From Bacteroidota bacterium (GTDB lineage: Bacteria > Bacteroidota > Bacteroidia > Flavobacteriales > Flavobacteriaceae), in assembly GCA_023446155.1 (NCBI GenBank), contig JAEXIT010000017.1, positions 62,001 through 126,000 on the forward strand: 64,000 nt of DNA. The letters are read 5' to 3'. How positions within the stretch are numbered: the stretch's first letter is position 1; every line of letters starts with the position of its first letter. The translations under genes were made by a program, and so were the position numbers. The notes below the pieces were generated by a model that made no database searches, was not told the origin of the DNA, and worked only from the letters and a program-made list of their open reading frames with translations. Positions 1 to 8,371 of this stretch are shown here, one piece after another.

Positions 1-1058
1 GCTATTTTTACTAAAGGGTGTAAACCGGTTAAACCGCCTACGGTTCCCAATGCCAATGGGATTTCCATCCAAAATGTAAAAATGCCGTTTTCGACTTTGG
101 CATGCGAAAGGCTGGAATATTTTCCGTTTCGGGACGCAAAAGCATGAACACCGGCTTCCACGGCACGGAAATCATTTCCGGTCGCAATCACCACGGCGTC
201 GATACCATTCATAATTCCTTTGTTGTGCGTTACGGCGCGATACGGTTCGATTTCGGCTATTTGAACGGCACGAACAAACTTTTCGGCAAACGCTTCCTGC
301 GAAATGTGTTTGTCTTCTTTCAAATCGGCTACCGGACAGGAGACTTCGGCTCTGACAAGACAATTCGGAACATAATTAGACAAAATACTCATCACCACCT
401 GGATTTGTTTTTCCTCTTCCGAAAAAGCAGCGTAGTGAAGCGCCTCGTTCTGTACTGTTTTGGCAAACTGCTCCAGGCAGGAATTGATAAAATTGGCACC
501 CATACTATCTTTGGTGTTGAAAGTAGCATGAAGTTGGTAATATTGATCCAGTTCTCCGGTTTTGTCGCGCAGGGTAATATCGATAATGCCGCCACCTCTT
601 TTTTGCATGTTTTTCGTAATGCTTTCGGTGTCGGAAAAGAATTTCGGTTTGATGGTCTGGAAAAAAGCCTCCAGTTTGTCGGCAGCACCTTTATAGATAA
701 AGTGTACCTGTCCGATTTTTTCGGTACTGATCACTGTGGTTTTAAAACCACCGCGATTGGACCAGAATTTTGCTGCTTTTGACGCTGCGGCTACGACGGA
801 ACTTTCCTCGATCGCCATTGGTATTGTCACATTTTTTCCGTTGATCAAAAAGTTAGGCGCCACACCCAATGGCATATAAAAGTTGGAAATCGTGTTTTCA
901 ATAAACTCATCGTGAAGTTTTTGAAGGGCTTCGTCCGAATTCCAGTATTGGGTGATAATTTGTTTGGCACTGTCGGGATTGCTAAAATGGGTGTTTACAA
1001 TCCAGTTGATTTTTTCTTCTTTCGACAACTTCGAAAATCCAGCAATAGCTTTGGTCAT
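1..1058 (-). CDS. Hydroxymethylglutaryl-CoA reductase, class II-like (3' end cut by window edge)
   Basis: Reduces HMG-CoA to mevalonate, the committed step of the mevalonate route to isoprenoids. I translated the minus strand from the ATG at 1058; the frame stays open to base 1, giving about 352 residues without the C-terminus. Landmarks include PLGVAPNF (about 63-70), IPMAIEESSVVAAAS (about 79-93) with the catalytic Glu region, a DSMGAN block (substrate-binding Asp) and THNKGIMNGIDAV with the catalytic Lys. The last catalytic His lies beyond the window. The pattern resembles the class II enzymes first described as degradative; in flavobacteria such enzymes probably feed isoprenoid synthesis, which is inference. 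It is divergent from the DPP-IV gene. A long plus-strand frame inside it (102-782) is antisense shadow. Confidence 0.88.
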   Translation of the reverse strand, partial: MTKAIAGFSKLSKEEKINWIVNTHFSNPDSAKQIITQYWNSDEALQKLHDEFIENTISNFYMPLGVAPNFLINGKNVTIPMAIEESSVVAAASKAAKFWSNRGGFKTTVISTEKIGQVHFIYKGAADKLEAFFQTIKPKFFSDTESITKNMQKRGGGIIDITLRDKTGELDQYYQLHATFNTKDSMGANFINSCLEQFAKTVQNEALHYAAFSEEEKQIQVVMSILSNYVPNCLVRAEVSCPVADLKEDKHISQEAFAEKFVRAVQIAEIEPYRAVTHNKGIMNGIDAVVIATGNDFRAVEAGVHAFASRNGKYSSLSHAKVENGIFTFWMEIPLALGTVGGLTGLHPLVKI

Positions 1059-1168
1059 TTTTAGGCATCTTGAATTCTACTGCAAAGATAAGATTTCGAA
1101 AATGCAATCGGGGATAATTTTTTAAATACGTTTTTTAAAGGAAAAAAATACAGTAAAAACTTATAAAA

Positions 1169-1196
1169 TTGGCTTTAAATGCGAAAATTGAATTTG
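1169..1196 (+). promoter_or_regulatory. Candidate Bacteroidota promoter for the peptidase/POT operon
   Basis: TTG at 1169-1171 is followed after 17 nt by TGAATTTG at 1189-1196, a seven-of-eight match to TAnnTTTG. It lies 73 nt before the chosen DPP-IV start. The match is imperfect, so this is only a candidate. Confidence 0.3.
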
Positions 1197-1269
1197 CATT
1201 TAACACATAAAGTTATGGCTAATTGATAAATTTTCACTAAAATTGGAAGTTTTTTTACCATTTGACAAA

Positions 1270-3441
1270 ATGAATTACTTTAAAAAATCGTTATTTCTAC
1301 TGTTACTGACATCATTGTCGGCGGTAGCACAACAGAAAATTACGCTCGAAGAGATTTGGAGCGGTGCTTTTAGAACGCAGGGAATGACTGCTTTAGAAGC
1401 GATGAAGAACACGAATCAGTATACGGTTCTGAATTATGATCGGAATACACGGTCGTCGCAAATCGATCTGTATGATTTTGCAACACTGAACAAAGTGACC
1501 GCGCTGATCGATTCGAAAGACCACAAACAACTGGACGGAATAGATAGTTATACCTTCAGTCCGGACGAAAAGAAAATTTTAATCGCTAATAATTCCGATC
1601 AGATTTTCCGCCATTCTTTTGTAGCCGATTATTTTATCTACGATATTGCCAAAAAGACCCTGACCAAACTGGCCGACTATAAAGTTCAGGAGCCAACTTT
1701 CTCACCGGACGGGACCAAAATAGGATACGCACACGACAACAACTTATATGTGTACGACCTGACTACTCAAAAACACACTCAAATCACACAAGACGGAAAG
1801 AAAAACCACATCATCAACGGGATTACCGATTGGGTGTATGAGGAGGAATTTTCGTTTGTACGCGCTTTCGACTGGAATGCCGGAAGTGATAAAATCGGAT
1901 TTATCCGTTTTGACGAAACCGCAGTGCCGGAATTCTCGATGGATATGTACAACCAGGGATTGTATCCAACGCAATATGTATTCAAATACCCGAAACCGGG
2001 AGAGAAAAATGCAATTGTATCGTTGCATGTATACGATGTGAAAGCAGGAACGACTCAAAAAATCAACCTGGATAAATACAACGACTTCTATATCGCCCGT
2101 ATCAAATGGACGAATGACACGAATACGTTAAGTGCTCAGGTATTGAACCGTCACCAAAACAATCTGGATCTTTTATTTGTTGATGGAAATTCCGGAGCGA
2201 CGAGAATCGTTTTAAACGAAAAAGACAAAGCCTATGTAGATGTTACGGATAACCTGACGTTTTTAAAAGACAACAGTTTTATCTGGACCAGCGAAAAAGA
2301 TGGGTTCAATCATATTTATCATTACGATAAAAACGGAAAGTTGATCAATCAGGTTACCAAAGGGAAATGGGAAGTGACCAACTACTACGGATTTGATACT
2401 AAGACCGGAACCATCTTCTACCAGTCGGTAGAAAACGGATCAATCAACCGTGATGTATACCGCATCAAATTAAACGGAAAAGACAAAAAGAGACTAACTA
2501 CAGAAACCGGTACCAATGCGGCAACATTTAGTCCGAATTTTGAGTACTTTATCAATTCGTTTTCAAGTGCTAAAAACACACCGCGTTATACGCTTAACGA
2601 GAGTAAAACCGGGAAGCTTGTAAAAACCATCGTTTCGAACGAAGCATTGGAAAGCAAACTGGCAAAATACGATTTACCAACAAAAGAGTTTTTTGAATTA
2701 ACCACCGAAAAAGGGAACCGCCTGAACGCGTGGATCATCAAACCAAAAGATTTCGATCCGAATAAAAAATACCCGGTATTTATGTACCAGTATTCCGGAC
2801 CGGGATCACAACAGGTAAACAACGACTGGAACAGTACCGACGATTACTGGTTTATGATGTTAACCCAACAAGGATACATCGTAGCCTGTGTAGACGGACG
2901 TGGAACCGGTTTTAAAGGTGCCGATTTTAAAAAATGCACCTATAAAGAATTAGGAAAATTTGAGGTAGAAGACCAGATTGATGCTGCAAAAGTAATCGGA
3001 AACTACCCTTATGTTGACAAGACCAGAATTGGAATTTTTGGTTGGAGTTATGGAGGTTTTATGTCGTCGAACTGTATTTTCCAGGGAAGCGATACCTTTA
3101 AAATGGCCATTGCTGTGGCTCCGGTGACCAGCTGGAGATATTACGACAGCGTATATACAGAACGATACATGCAAACGCCTCAGGAGAATGCATCCGGATA
3201 TGATAACAATTCACCAATCAACCATGTGAGTAAATTAAAAGGAAACTTCCTTTTGGTTCACGGAACTGCCGATGACAATGTACACGTACAGAATTCCATG
3301 AAAATGATCGAAGCGTTGGTACAGGCAAACAAACAGTTCGACTGGGCGATTTATCCGGACAAAAACCACGGTATTTACGGTGGAAAAACCCGTTTACAGT
3401 TGTATACTAAAATGACCAACTTTATCAAAGAAAAACTATAA
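1270..3441 (+). CDS. Dipeptidyl peptidase IV family serine peptidase (S9B)
   Basis: Removes X-Pro or X-Ala dipeptides from the N-termini of exported or environmental peptides. The ATG at 1270 is chosen over an upstream in-frame TTG at 1243 because it begins a clean signal peptide (MNYFKKSLFLLLLTSLSAVAQ) and gives 723 aa, normal for the family. Residues up to about 480 form the DPPIV N-terminal beta-propeller, with WVYEEEF resembling the Glu motif that binds the substrate amino terminus. The C-terminal alpha/beta hydrolase has the triad Ser593 (GWSYGG), Asp668 (HGTADDN) and His700 (KNHGI). It heads a run of four peptide transporters, the first 32 bp downstream, so released dipeptides are plausibly taken up by its own operon. 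I see no type IX sorting domain at the C-terminus, so a periplasmic location is likely. Confidence 0.93.
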   Translation: MNYFKKSLFLLLLTSLSAVAQQKITLEEIWSGAFRTQGMTALEAMKNTNQYTVLNYDRNTRSSQIDLYDFATLNKVTALIDSKDHKQLDGIDSYTFSPDEKKILIANNSDQIFRHSFVADYFIYDIAKKTLTKLADYKVQEPTFSPDGTKIGYAHDNNLYVYDLTTQKHTQITQDGKKNHIINGITDWVYEEEFSFVRAFDWNAGSDKIGFIRFDETAVPEFSMDMYNQGLYPTQYVFKYPKPGEKNAIVSLHVYDVKAGTTQKINLDKYNDFYIARIKWTNDTNTLSAQVLNRHQNNLDLLFVDGNSGATRIVLNEKDKAYVDVTDNLTFLKDNSFIWTSEKDGFNHIYHYDKNGKLINQVTKGKWEVTNYYGFDTKTGTIFYQSVENGSINRDVYRIKLNGKDKKRLTTETGTNAATFSPNFEYFINSFSSAKNTPRYTLNESKTGKLVKTIVSNEALESKLAKYDLPTKEFFELTTEKGNRLNAWIIKPKDFDPNKKYPVFMYQYSGPGSQQVNNDWNSTDDYWFMMLTQQGYIVACVDGRGTGFKGADFKKCTYKELGKFEVEDQIDAAKVIGNYPYVDKTRIGIFGWSYGGFMSSNCIFQGSDTFKMAIAVAPVTSWRYYDSVYTERYMQTPQENASGYDNNSPINHVSKLKGNFLLVHGTADDNVHVQNSMKMIEALVQANKQFDWAIYPDKNHGIYGGKTRLQLYTKMTNFIKEKL

Positions 3442-3473
3442 TTAAACCAAACCAAAAACCAAAAACGAAGCAA

Positions 3474-5150
3474 ATGAGCGAACAGAAAGTAAAACAAGGA
3501 CATCCAAAGGGACTTTGGGTATTATTCGGGACCGAAATGTGGGAGCGGTTCAACTTCTACGGAATGCGTGCATTGTTAACCTTATTCCTGGTTAACTCCT
3601 TAATGATGAAAGAGGAAGAAGCTTCCTTAATTTATGGTGGATTTCTTGGTTTATGTTATCTGACACCTATGTTGGGTGGATTTATTTCCGACCGTTTTTT
3701 AGGAAACCGTAACTGTATCATGTTGGGTGGTTCGTTAATGGCCATCGGACAATTATTGCTTTTTGCCAGTGCTACGGTATTTCCAAACAATTTAGAATTA
3801 GCCAAAACATTAATGTATGCGGCTTTAGGAGTTATCATTTTTGGTAACGGATTTTTCAAACCGAATATTTCCAGTATGGTGGGAAGCTTGTATCCAAAAC
3901 AGGAAAAAAGCAAATTGGATACGGCTTTTACCATTTTCTATATGGGGATCAACATCGGAGCTTTCTTAGGGCAATTTATCTGTCCGATTGTAGGTGACGT
4001 GAAAGATGCCGGTGGAATGCGCGACATTCATGCGTTCAAATGGGGATTCTTAGCAGCGGCTTTAGCAATGACTATCGGTACGGCGGTATTCTTCTTCCTG
4101 AAAAATAAATATGTGGTAACACCGGAAGGAAAACCACTTGGAGGATTGCCATCAGGACATGATGCATCCGATTTCGAAGAAGGAGAAGCACAAAAAGCAA
4201 ACTTCTCAACAACTTCTTTAATTGTAGCGGTTTTCGCTTTTGTAGGACTAGGATTTTTCTTCCATTATGCGGTAGGACAAAACGTAATTTACTCGATGAT
4301 TTATGCGAGTGGGCTTACCTTAGCCGGATTGATCTTATCGGATAAATCATTAACTAAAATTGAAAGAGACCGTATTTTAGTAATCTATATCGTTTCGTTT
4401 TTCGTAATCTTTTTCTGGGCGGCTTTCGAACAGGCAGGATCATCGTTAACGTTTATCGCCGATAACCAAACCGATCGTAATTTCTTCGGATGGCAAATGC
4501 CTCCATCAATGGTACAGATCTTTAACGGATTATTCGTGGTAATGTTGGCCGTTCCGTTCAGTATCTTATGGGATAAATTAAGAGCAAAAGGAAATGAGCC
4601 AATTTCACCAATGAAACAGGCTTTCGGATTATTATTGATCGCGGTGAGTTATTTTATCATTGCTTACAATGTAAAAGATTTAGGCAACAGCGGATTATTA
4701 GCCATCAAATGGTTAATCTTATTATATTTAATTCAAACTTGTGGGGAGTTGTGTTTGTCACCAATCGGATTATCATTGGTTGGGAAACTATCACCAAAAC
4801 GTTTCGCGTCGTTATTATACGGTGTATTCTTCTTATCGAATGCTTCCGGATATGCATTAGCAGGAACATTAGGATCGATCTTACCGGCAACAGGTGATAA
4901 ATTCAAAAAAGCACAGGAATTAGGAATCGACCTTCAGGCGGTTTTAGACAAAACCGTTACACCAACTGCAGAGCAGTTAAAATTATTAGCCGACAATCAG
5001 ATCAGCGCAGAATACCGTGTTTTCGCTGGTTTTGAAATCCACAACCTATTCGAATTCTTTATGGTATTCGTAGTATTGTGTGGCGCCGCATCAGTAGTAT
5101 TGTTCTTATTGACTCCGGTTCTTAAGAAAATGATGCACGGTGTAAAATAA
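3474..5150 (+). CDS. POT/PTR2 family proton-coupled di/tripeptide transporter (copy 1)
   Basis: Inner-membrane MFS carrier that takes up di- and tripeptides with protons. The POT signatures are present: ExxERF in TM1 (Glu21-Phe26), FFKPN in TM4, and the PTR2 signature YMGINIGAFLG after it. The TM7 coupling glutamate is in FEQ (Glu319), and GELCLSPIGLS marks TM10. Length 558 aa with roughly 12 to 14 hydrophobic segments. It follows the DPP-IV gene by 32 bp and precedes copy 2 by 24 bp, so a single transcript is likely. Substrate preference cannot be read from sequence. Confidence 0.93.
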   Translation: MSEQKVKQGHPKGLWVLFGTEMWERFNFYGMRALLTLFLVNSLMMKEEEASLIYGGFLGLCYLTPMLGGFISDRFLGNRNCIMLGGSLMAIGQLLLFASATVFPNNLELAKTLMYAALGVIIFGNGFFKPNISSMVGSLYPKQEKSKLDTAFTIFYMGINIGAFLGQFICPIVGDVKDAGGMRDIHAFKWGFLAAALAMTIGTAVFFFLKNKYVVTPEGKPLGGLPSGHDASDFEEGEAQKANFSTTSLIVAVFAFVGLGFFFHYAVGQNVIYSMIYASGLTLAGLILSDKSLTKIERDRILVIYIVSFFVIFFWAAFEQAGSSLTFIADNQTDRNFFGWQMPPSMVQIFNGLFVVMLAVPFSILWDKLRAKGNEPISPMKQAFGLLLIAVSYFIIAYNVKDLGNSGLLAIKWLILLYLIQTCGELCLSPIGLSLVGKLSPKRFASLLYGVFFLSNASGYALAGTLGSILPATGDKFKKAQELGIDLQAVLDKTVTPTAEQLKLLADNQISAEYRVFAGFEIHNLFEFFMVFVVLCGAASVVLFLLTPVLKKMMHGVK

Positions 5151-5174
5151 TTTTAACTCCTTTAAAAAGCAGCT

Positions 5175-6833
5175 ATGTGGAATAAACATCCAAAGGCATT
5201 GCCATTTTTGTTCCTGTCTGAAATGTGGGAACGCTTCGGGTATTATCTGATGATCGGTATTTTTACGCTTTATCTAAAAGACGTGGAAGCCGGTTTTGCG
5301 ATGACCGAAAAAGAAGCCTCCGATTTATACGGAACTTTTATCGCATTAGTATTCCTGACACCCTTTTTGGGCGGATTAATAGCCGACCGATATCTGGGGT
5401 ATCGCAAATCGATTATATTGGGAGGTATCCTGATGGGAATCGGATATTTCCTGATGGGCGTCCATTCGATCACGGTATTGTATATCGCGATGACGCTGGT
5501 TATTGTCGGAAACGGATTTTTTAAACCGAATATTTCCACCCTTTTGGGGAACTTCTATTCCAAAGAAGAATACAAAGACAAAAAGGACGAAGGCTACAAT
5601 ATTTTCTATATGGGAATTAACGTAGGAGCGTTTATCTGTAACTTCTTCGGAGCGGCACTGCAAATCCTTTTGGGATGGCACTGGGCTTTTATGGCTGCCG
5701 GAGTAGGGATGTTTATCGGAGTATTGGTGTTCATGGCAGGAACCAAGCATTACGTAGGTTATGATCAAAAGAAAGGCGTACAGGATGGCGACATGCCGTT
5801 CTGGAAAATCGTATTATTTATCTTAGTACCGTCGGCGGTATTTGGAGTAATCGGATGGTTGCTAAAAGGAGTAGCATCCGAGTCGAATCCGGATAGTTAT
5901 ATCTTCGGATCGGATAGTACCGATGCCTTTATCTTTGCCTGTATTCCGGTAGTGTTGTTTTATTCCAGCTTGTATTTTAAAGCAAAAACAGAAGACAAAA
6001 GACCGATTGCGGCTTTATTGGCCATTTTCGGTGTCGTAATATTATTCTGGGCCGTTTTCAAACTAAACGGCTCGGCATTGACTACCTGGGCCGATCGGTA
6101 TACCGATCGGCAAACAACCGGTACCACTTCCAAAGTATTTAACGGATTGAAACTGGCCAAGGAAGTCGAATACAAAAAAGATTCGGTCGAATTATACGAT
6201 GCGCAGTTCCGTTTGCAAAAAGAAAATGGCGTGGTTAAAAAAGAAGTCAACTACCCGTTGTATTTTAGAAACGTAGCACCGGAAAAATTACCGGCCGAAG
6301 GATCAAAAGTAAGTTTATGGGCTACCAATTTAAGTCAGTCGATTAACCCGGGTTGGGTGATCATCCTGACGCCTTTGGTTGTCGCCTTTTTTACCTTCCT
6401 GCGCAACCGACGTAAGGAACCGTCAACACCAACTAAGATCGCTTTTGGTTTACTGATTTCGGCCTTATCGGTATTGATCATGATCGCAGCGGTCAAAATG
6501 GGAAGCAACGGAACCGAAAAAGTAAGCGTTTGGTGGTTGGTGGCCAACTATGGAATTATCACCATCGGAGAACTGTTTTTAAGTCCGATGGGATTATCGG
6601 TGGTTTCCAAACTGAGTCCAACCAATATTACTTCATTAATGATGGGGGGATGGTTTTTAGCAACATCAATCGGAAACAAATTAAGTGGCGTATTAGCGAG
6701 TATGTGGGACACCTACGAAGACAAAACGGACTTCTTCTGGGTAAATTTCGGACTATTGCTGACGGCTTCCTTGATGATGTTTGTGTTATTGAAATGGTTA
6801 AATGCCATTATGAAAGAAAAAGGAATTAATTAG
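5175..6833 (+). CDS. POT family transporter with variant TM7 and large external loop (copy 2)
   Basis: Predicted peptide carrier of 552 aa. It keeps the TM1 ExxERF (Glu16-Phe21), the TM4 lysine in FFKPN and the YMGINVGAF signature. It differs from its three neighbours in two ways. The TM7 motif FEQ is replaced by FKL, putting Lys296 where the others have glutamate. The segment between TM7 and TM8, about residues 310-390, is some 60 residues longer than in the neighbours and is hydrophilic and charged; POT topology places it in the periplasm. The family assignment is secure, but standard proton coupling is doubtful. It sits 24 bp after copy 1 and 3 bp before copy 3. Confidence 0.92.
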   Translation: MWNKHPKALPFLFLSEMWERFGYYLMIGIFTLYLKDVEAGFAMTEKEASDLYGTFIALVFLTPFLGGLIADRYLGYRKSIILGGILMGIGYFLMGVHSITVLYIAMTLVIVGNGFFKPNISTLLGNFYSKEEYKDKKDEGYNIFYMGINVGAFICNFFGAALQILLGWHWAFMAAGVGMFIGVLVFMAGTKHYVGYDQKKGVQDGDMPFWKIVLFILVPSAVFGVIGWLLKGVASESNPDSYIFGSDSTDAFIFACIPVVLFYSSLYFKAKTEDKRPIAALLAIFGVVILFWAVFKLNGSALTTWADRYTDRQTTGTTSKVFNGLKLAKEVEYKKDSVELYDAQFRLQKENGVVKKEVNYPLYFRNVAPEKLPAEGSKVSLWATNLSQSINPGWVIILTPLVVAFFTFLRNRRKEPSTPTKIAFGLLISALSVLIMIAAVKMGSNGTEKVSVWWLVANYGIITIGELFLSPMGLSVVSKLSPTNITSLMMGGWFLATSIGNKLSGVLASMWDTYEDKTDFFWVNFGLLLTASLMMFVLLKWLNAIMKEKGIN

Positions 6834-6836
6834 AAT

Positions 6837-8348
6837 ATGTATAAAACAGATAATTTAGAAGCAATTCAAAATTTCAAAGGCAAGTACCCCAAACAATTGT
6901 GGTACTTGTTTTTTAGTGAAATGTGGGAACGTTTCAGCTTCTACGGAATGAGAGGAATGTTGGTGGTCTTTATGGTAAACCAACTAATGATGAATGGAAA
7001 AGTGGCCAACCTGCAATATGGCGCCACACAAGCCTTTGTATATGCCTTTACTTTTATCGGTGGATTATTTGCCGATAAAATTCTGGGGTATCGTAAATCC
7101 CTGTTTTGGGGTGGTTTATTGATGATCGTAGGAAGTGTGATTCTGGCAATCGATCCGAAGCAGTTTTTCTTTTTTGGAATCAGTTTTACGATTGTAGGAA
7201 CCGGATTCTTTAAACCGAATATCTCAACCATGGTTGGGAAGTTGTATAAAGACGACGATATCCGCAGAGATGCGGGATTTTCATTGTTTTATGCCGGGGT
7301 GAACCTGGGGGCATTAATCGGTGGTTATATCTGTATCGCGGTAGCCAACGGAAGCATGCTGAGTAGTATGGTGCCAGAACACTTGCGTTGGAATGTGGCC
7401 TTTGGTTTTGCGTCGGTGGTGATGTTTATCAGTTTGATCACATTTACGCAAACGCAGAAAAGTCTTGGTCCAATCGGACTTTCACCTTTATCACATCTGG
7501 AAACATCCAAAAGAAAGCTATACGAATATGCAACCTATATCGGATCGTTAATCGTATTGCCAATCATTATGACAATGGTGTCCAAAACGGAATATACCGA
7601 CATCTTTATGTACATTATCGGACCGTGTTCATTGTTGTATCTGTTTTATGAAATGAAAAACTACTCGGCAGCCGAAAACAAAAAATTACTGGCGGCCTTA
7701 GTATTTATCATCTTTTCGATTTTCTTCTGGGCGTTCTTCGAACAAAGTGGCGGATCGTTAAGTCTTTTTGCAGCCAATAACCTAAACAATACCATATTCG
7801 GAATGAAATTCGATCCGAATGGTGTGAACAACTCGGCAAACTCTTTGTTTGTAATTGTCTTCGCGGCTTTGGTCGGCATGATATGGTTGTGGATGGCGCG
7901 TAAAAAAATCGAGCCGAATACCATCGTAAAATTCGGATTGGGCTTCCTGTTTTTAGCAGGTGGTTTCTACGTATTTTACTATACAAAATTCTTTGCCGAT
8001 GCAAACGGTATGACAGGATTAGACCTGTTTACCTTCGGTTGGTTTGTAATCACCTTCGGGGAATTATGTTTGTCGCCAATCGGAATGTCGGTGATGACTA
8101 AATTATCACCCGAAAAATTACAGGCGGTATTAATGGGAATGTGGTTTTTGGCCAGTGCCTACGGACAATATCTTGCCGGAATATTAGGCGCCAACATTGC
8201 CGAAGCGTCCGAGCATGCTACCAACCTTGAAAAACTGAATATCTATGCCGATGGCTACAAGCAATTGGCTCTTTACGCCCTGATCGCAGGGATTATACTG
8301 ATCGTTATTTCGCCACTCGTTAAAAAATTAATGCAGGGCGTTAAATAA
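6837..8348 (+). CDS. POT/PTR2 family proton-coupled di/tripeptide transporter (copy 3)
   Basis: Third of four tandem peptide carriers, 503 aa and the most compact. Landmarks are EMWERFSFYGMRG in TM1, GTGFFKPNIST in TM4, YAGVNLGALIGG, WAFFEQSGGSLS in TM7 with the coupling glutamate kept, and GELCLSPIGMSVMTKLSP near the C-terminus. The start is 3 bp past the stop of copy 2, which implies co-translation from one mRNA. It ends with the tail KKLMQGVK, like copies 1 and 4 (KKMMHGVK, KKLMHGVK); copy 2 ends differently. This supports tandem duplication in which copy 2 has diverged furthest. Confidence 0.93.
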   Translation: MYKTDNLEAIQNFKGKYPKQLWYLFFSEMWERFSFYGMRGMLVVFMVNQLMMNGKVANLQYGATQAFVYAFTFIGGLFADKILGYRKSLFWGGLLMIVGSVILAIDPKQFFFFGISFTIVGTGFFKPNISTMVGKLYKDDDIRRDAGFSLFYAGVNLGALIGGYICIAVANGSMLSSMVPEHLRWNVAFGFASVVMFISLITFTQTQKSLGPIGLSPLSHLETSKRKLYEYATYIGSLIVLPIIMTMVSKTEYTDIFMYIIGPCSLLYLFYEMKNYSAAENKKLLAALVFIIFSIFFWAFFEQSGGSLSLFAANNLNNTIFGMKFDPNGVNNSANSLFVIVFAALVGMIWLWMARKKIEPNTIVKFGLGFLFLAGGFYVFYYTKFFADANGMTGLDLFTFGWFVITFGELCLSPIGMSVMTKLSPEKLQAVLMGMWFLASAYGQYLAGILGANIAEASEHATNLEKLNIYADGYKQLALYALIAGIILIVISPLVKKLMQGVK

Positions 8349-8371
8349 CACACTAAATTAAGCATACCATA

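Noticed and set aside
102..782. 226-codon plus-strand open frame opposite HMG-CoA reductase
   Set aside because: It is fully antisense to a well-conserved enzyme and has no recognisable features, so it is a shadow frame.
5175..6833. POT copy 2 as a pseudogene
   Set aside because: The frame is intact, of normal length and ordered like the others, and the changes are confined to TM7 and its loop, so it is a variant rather than a decayed gene.
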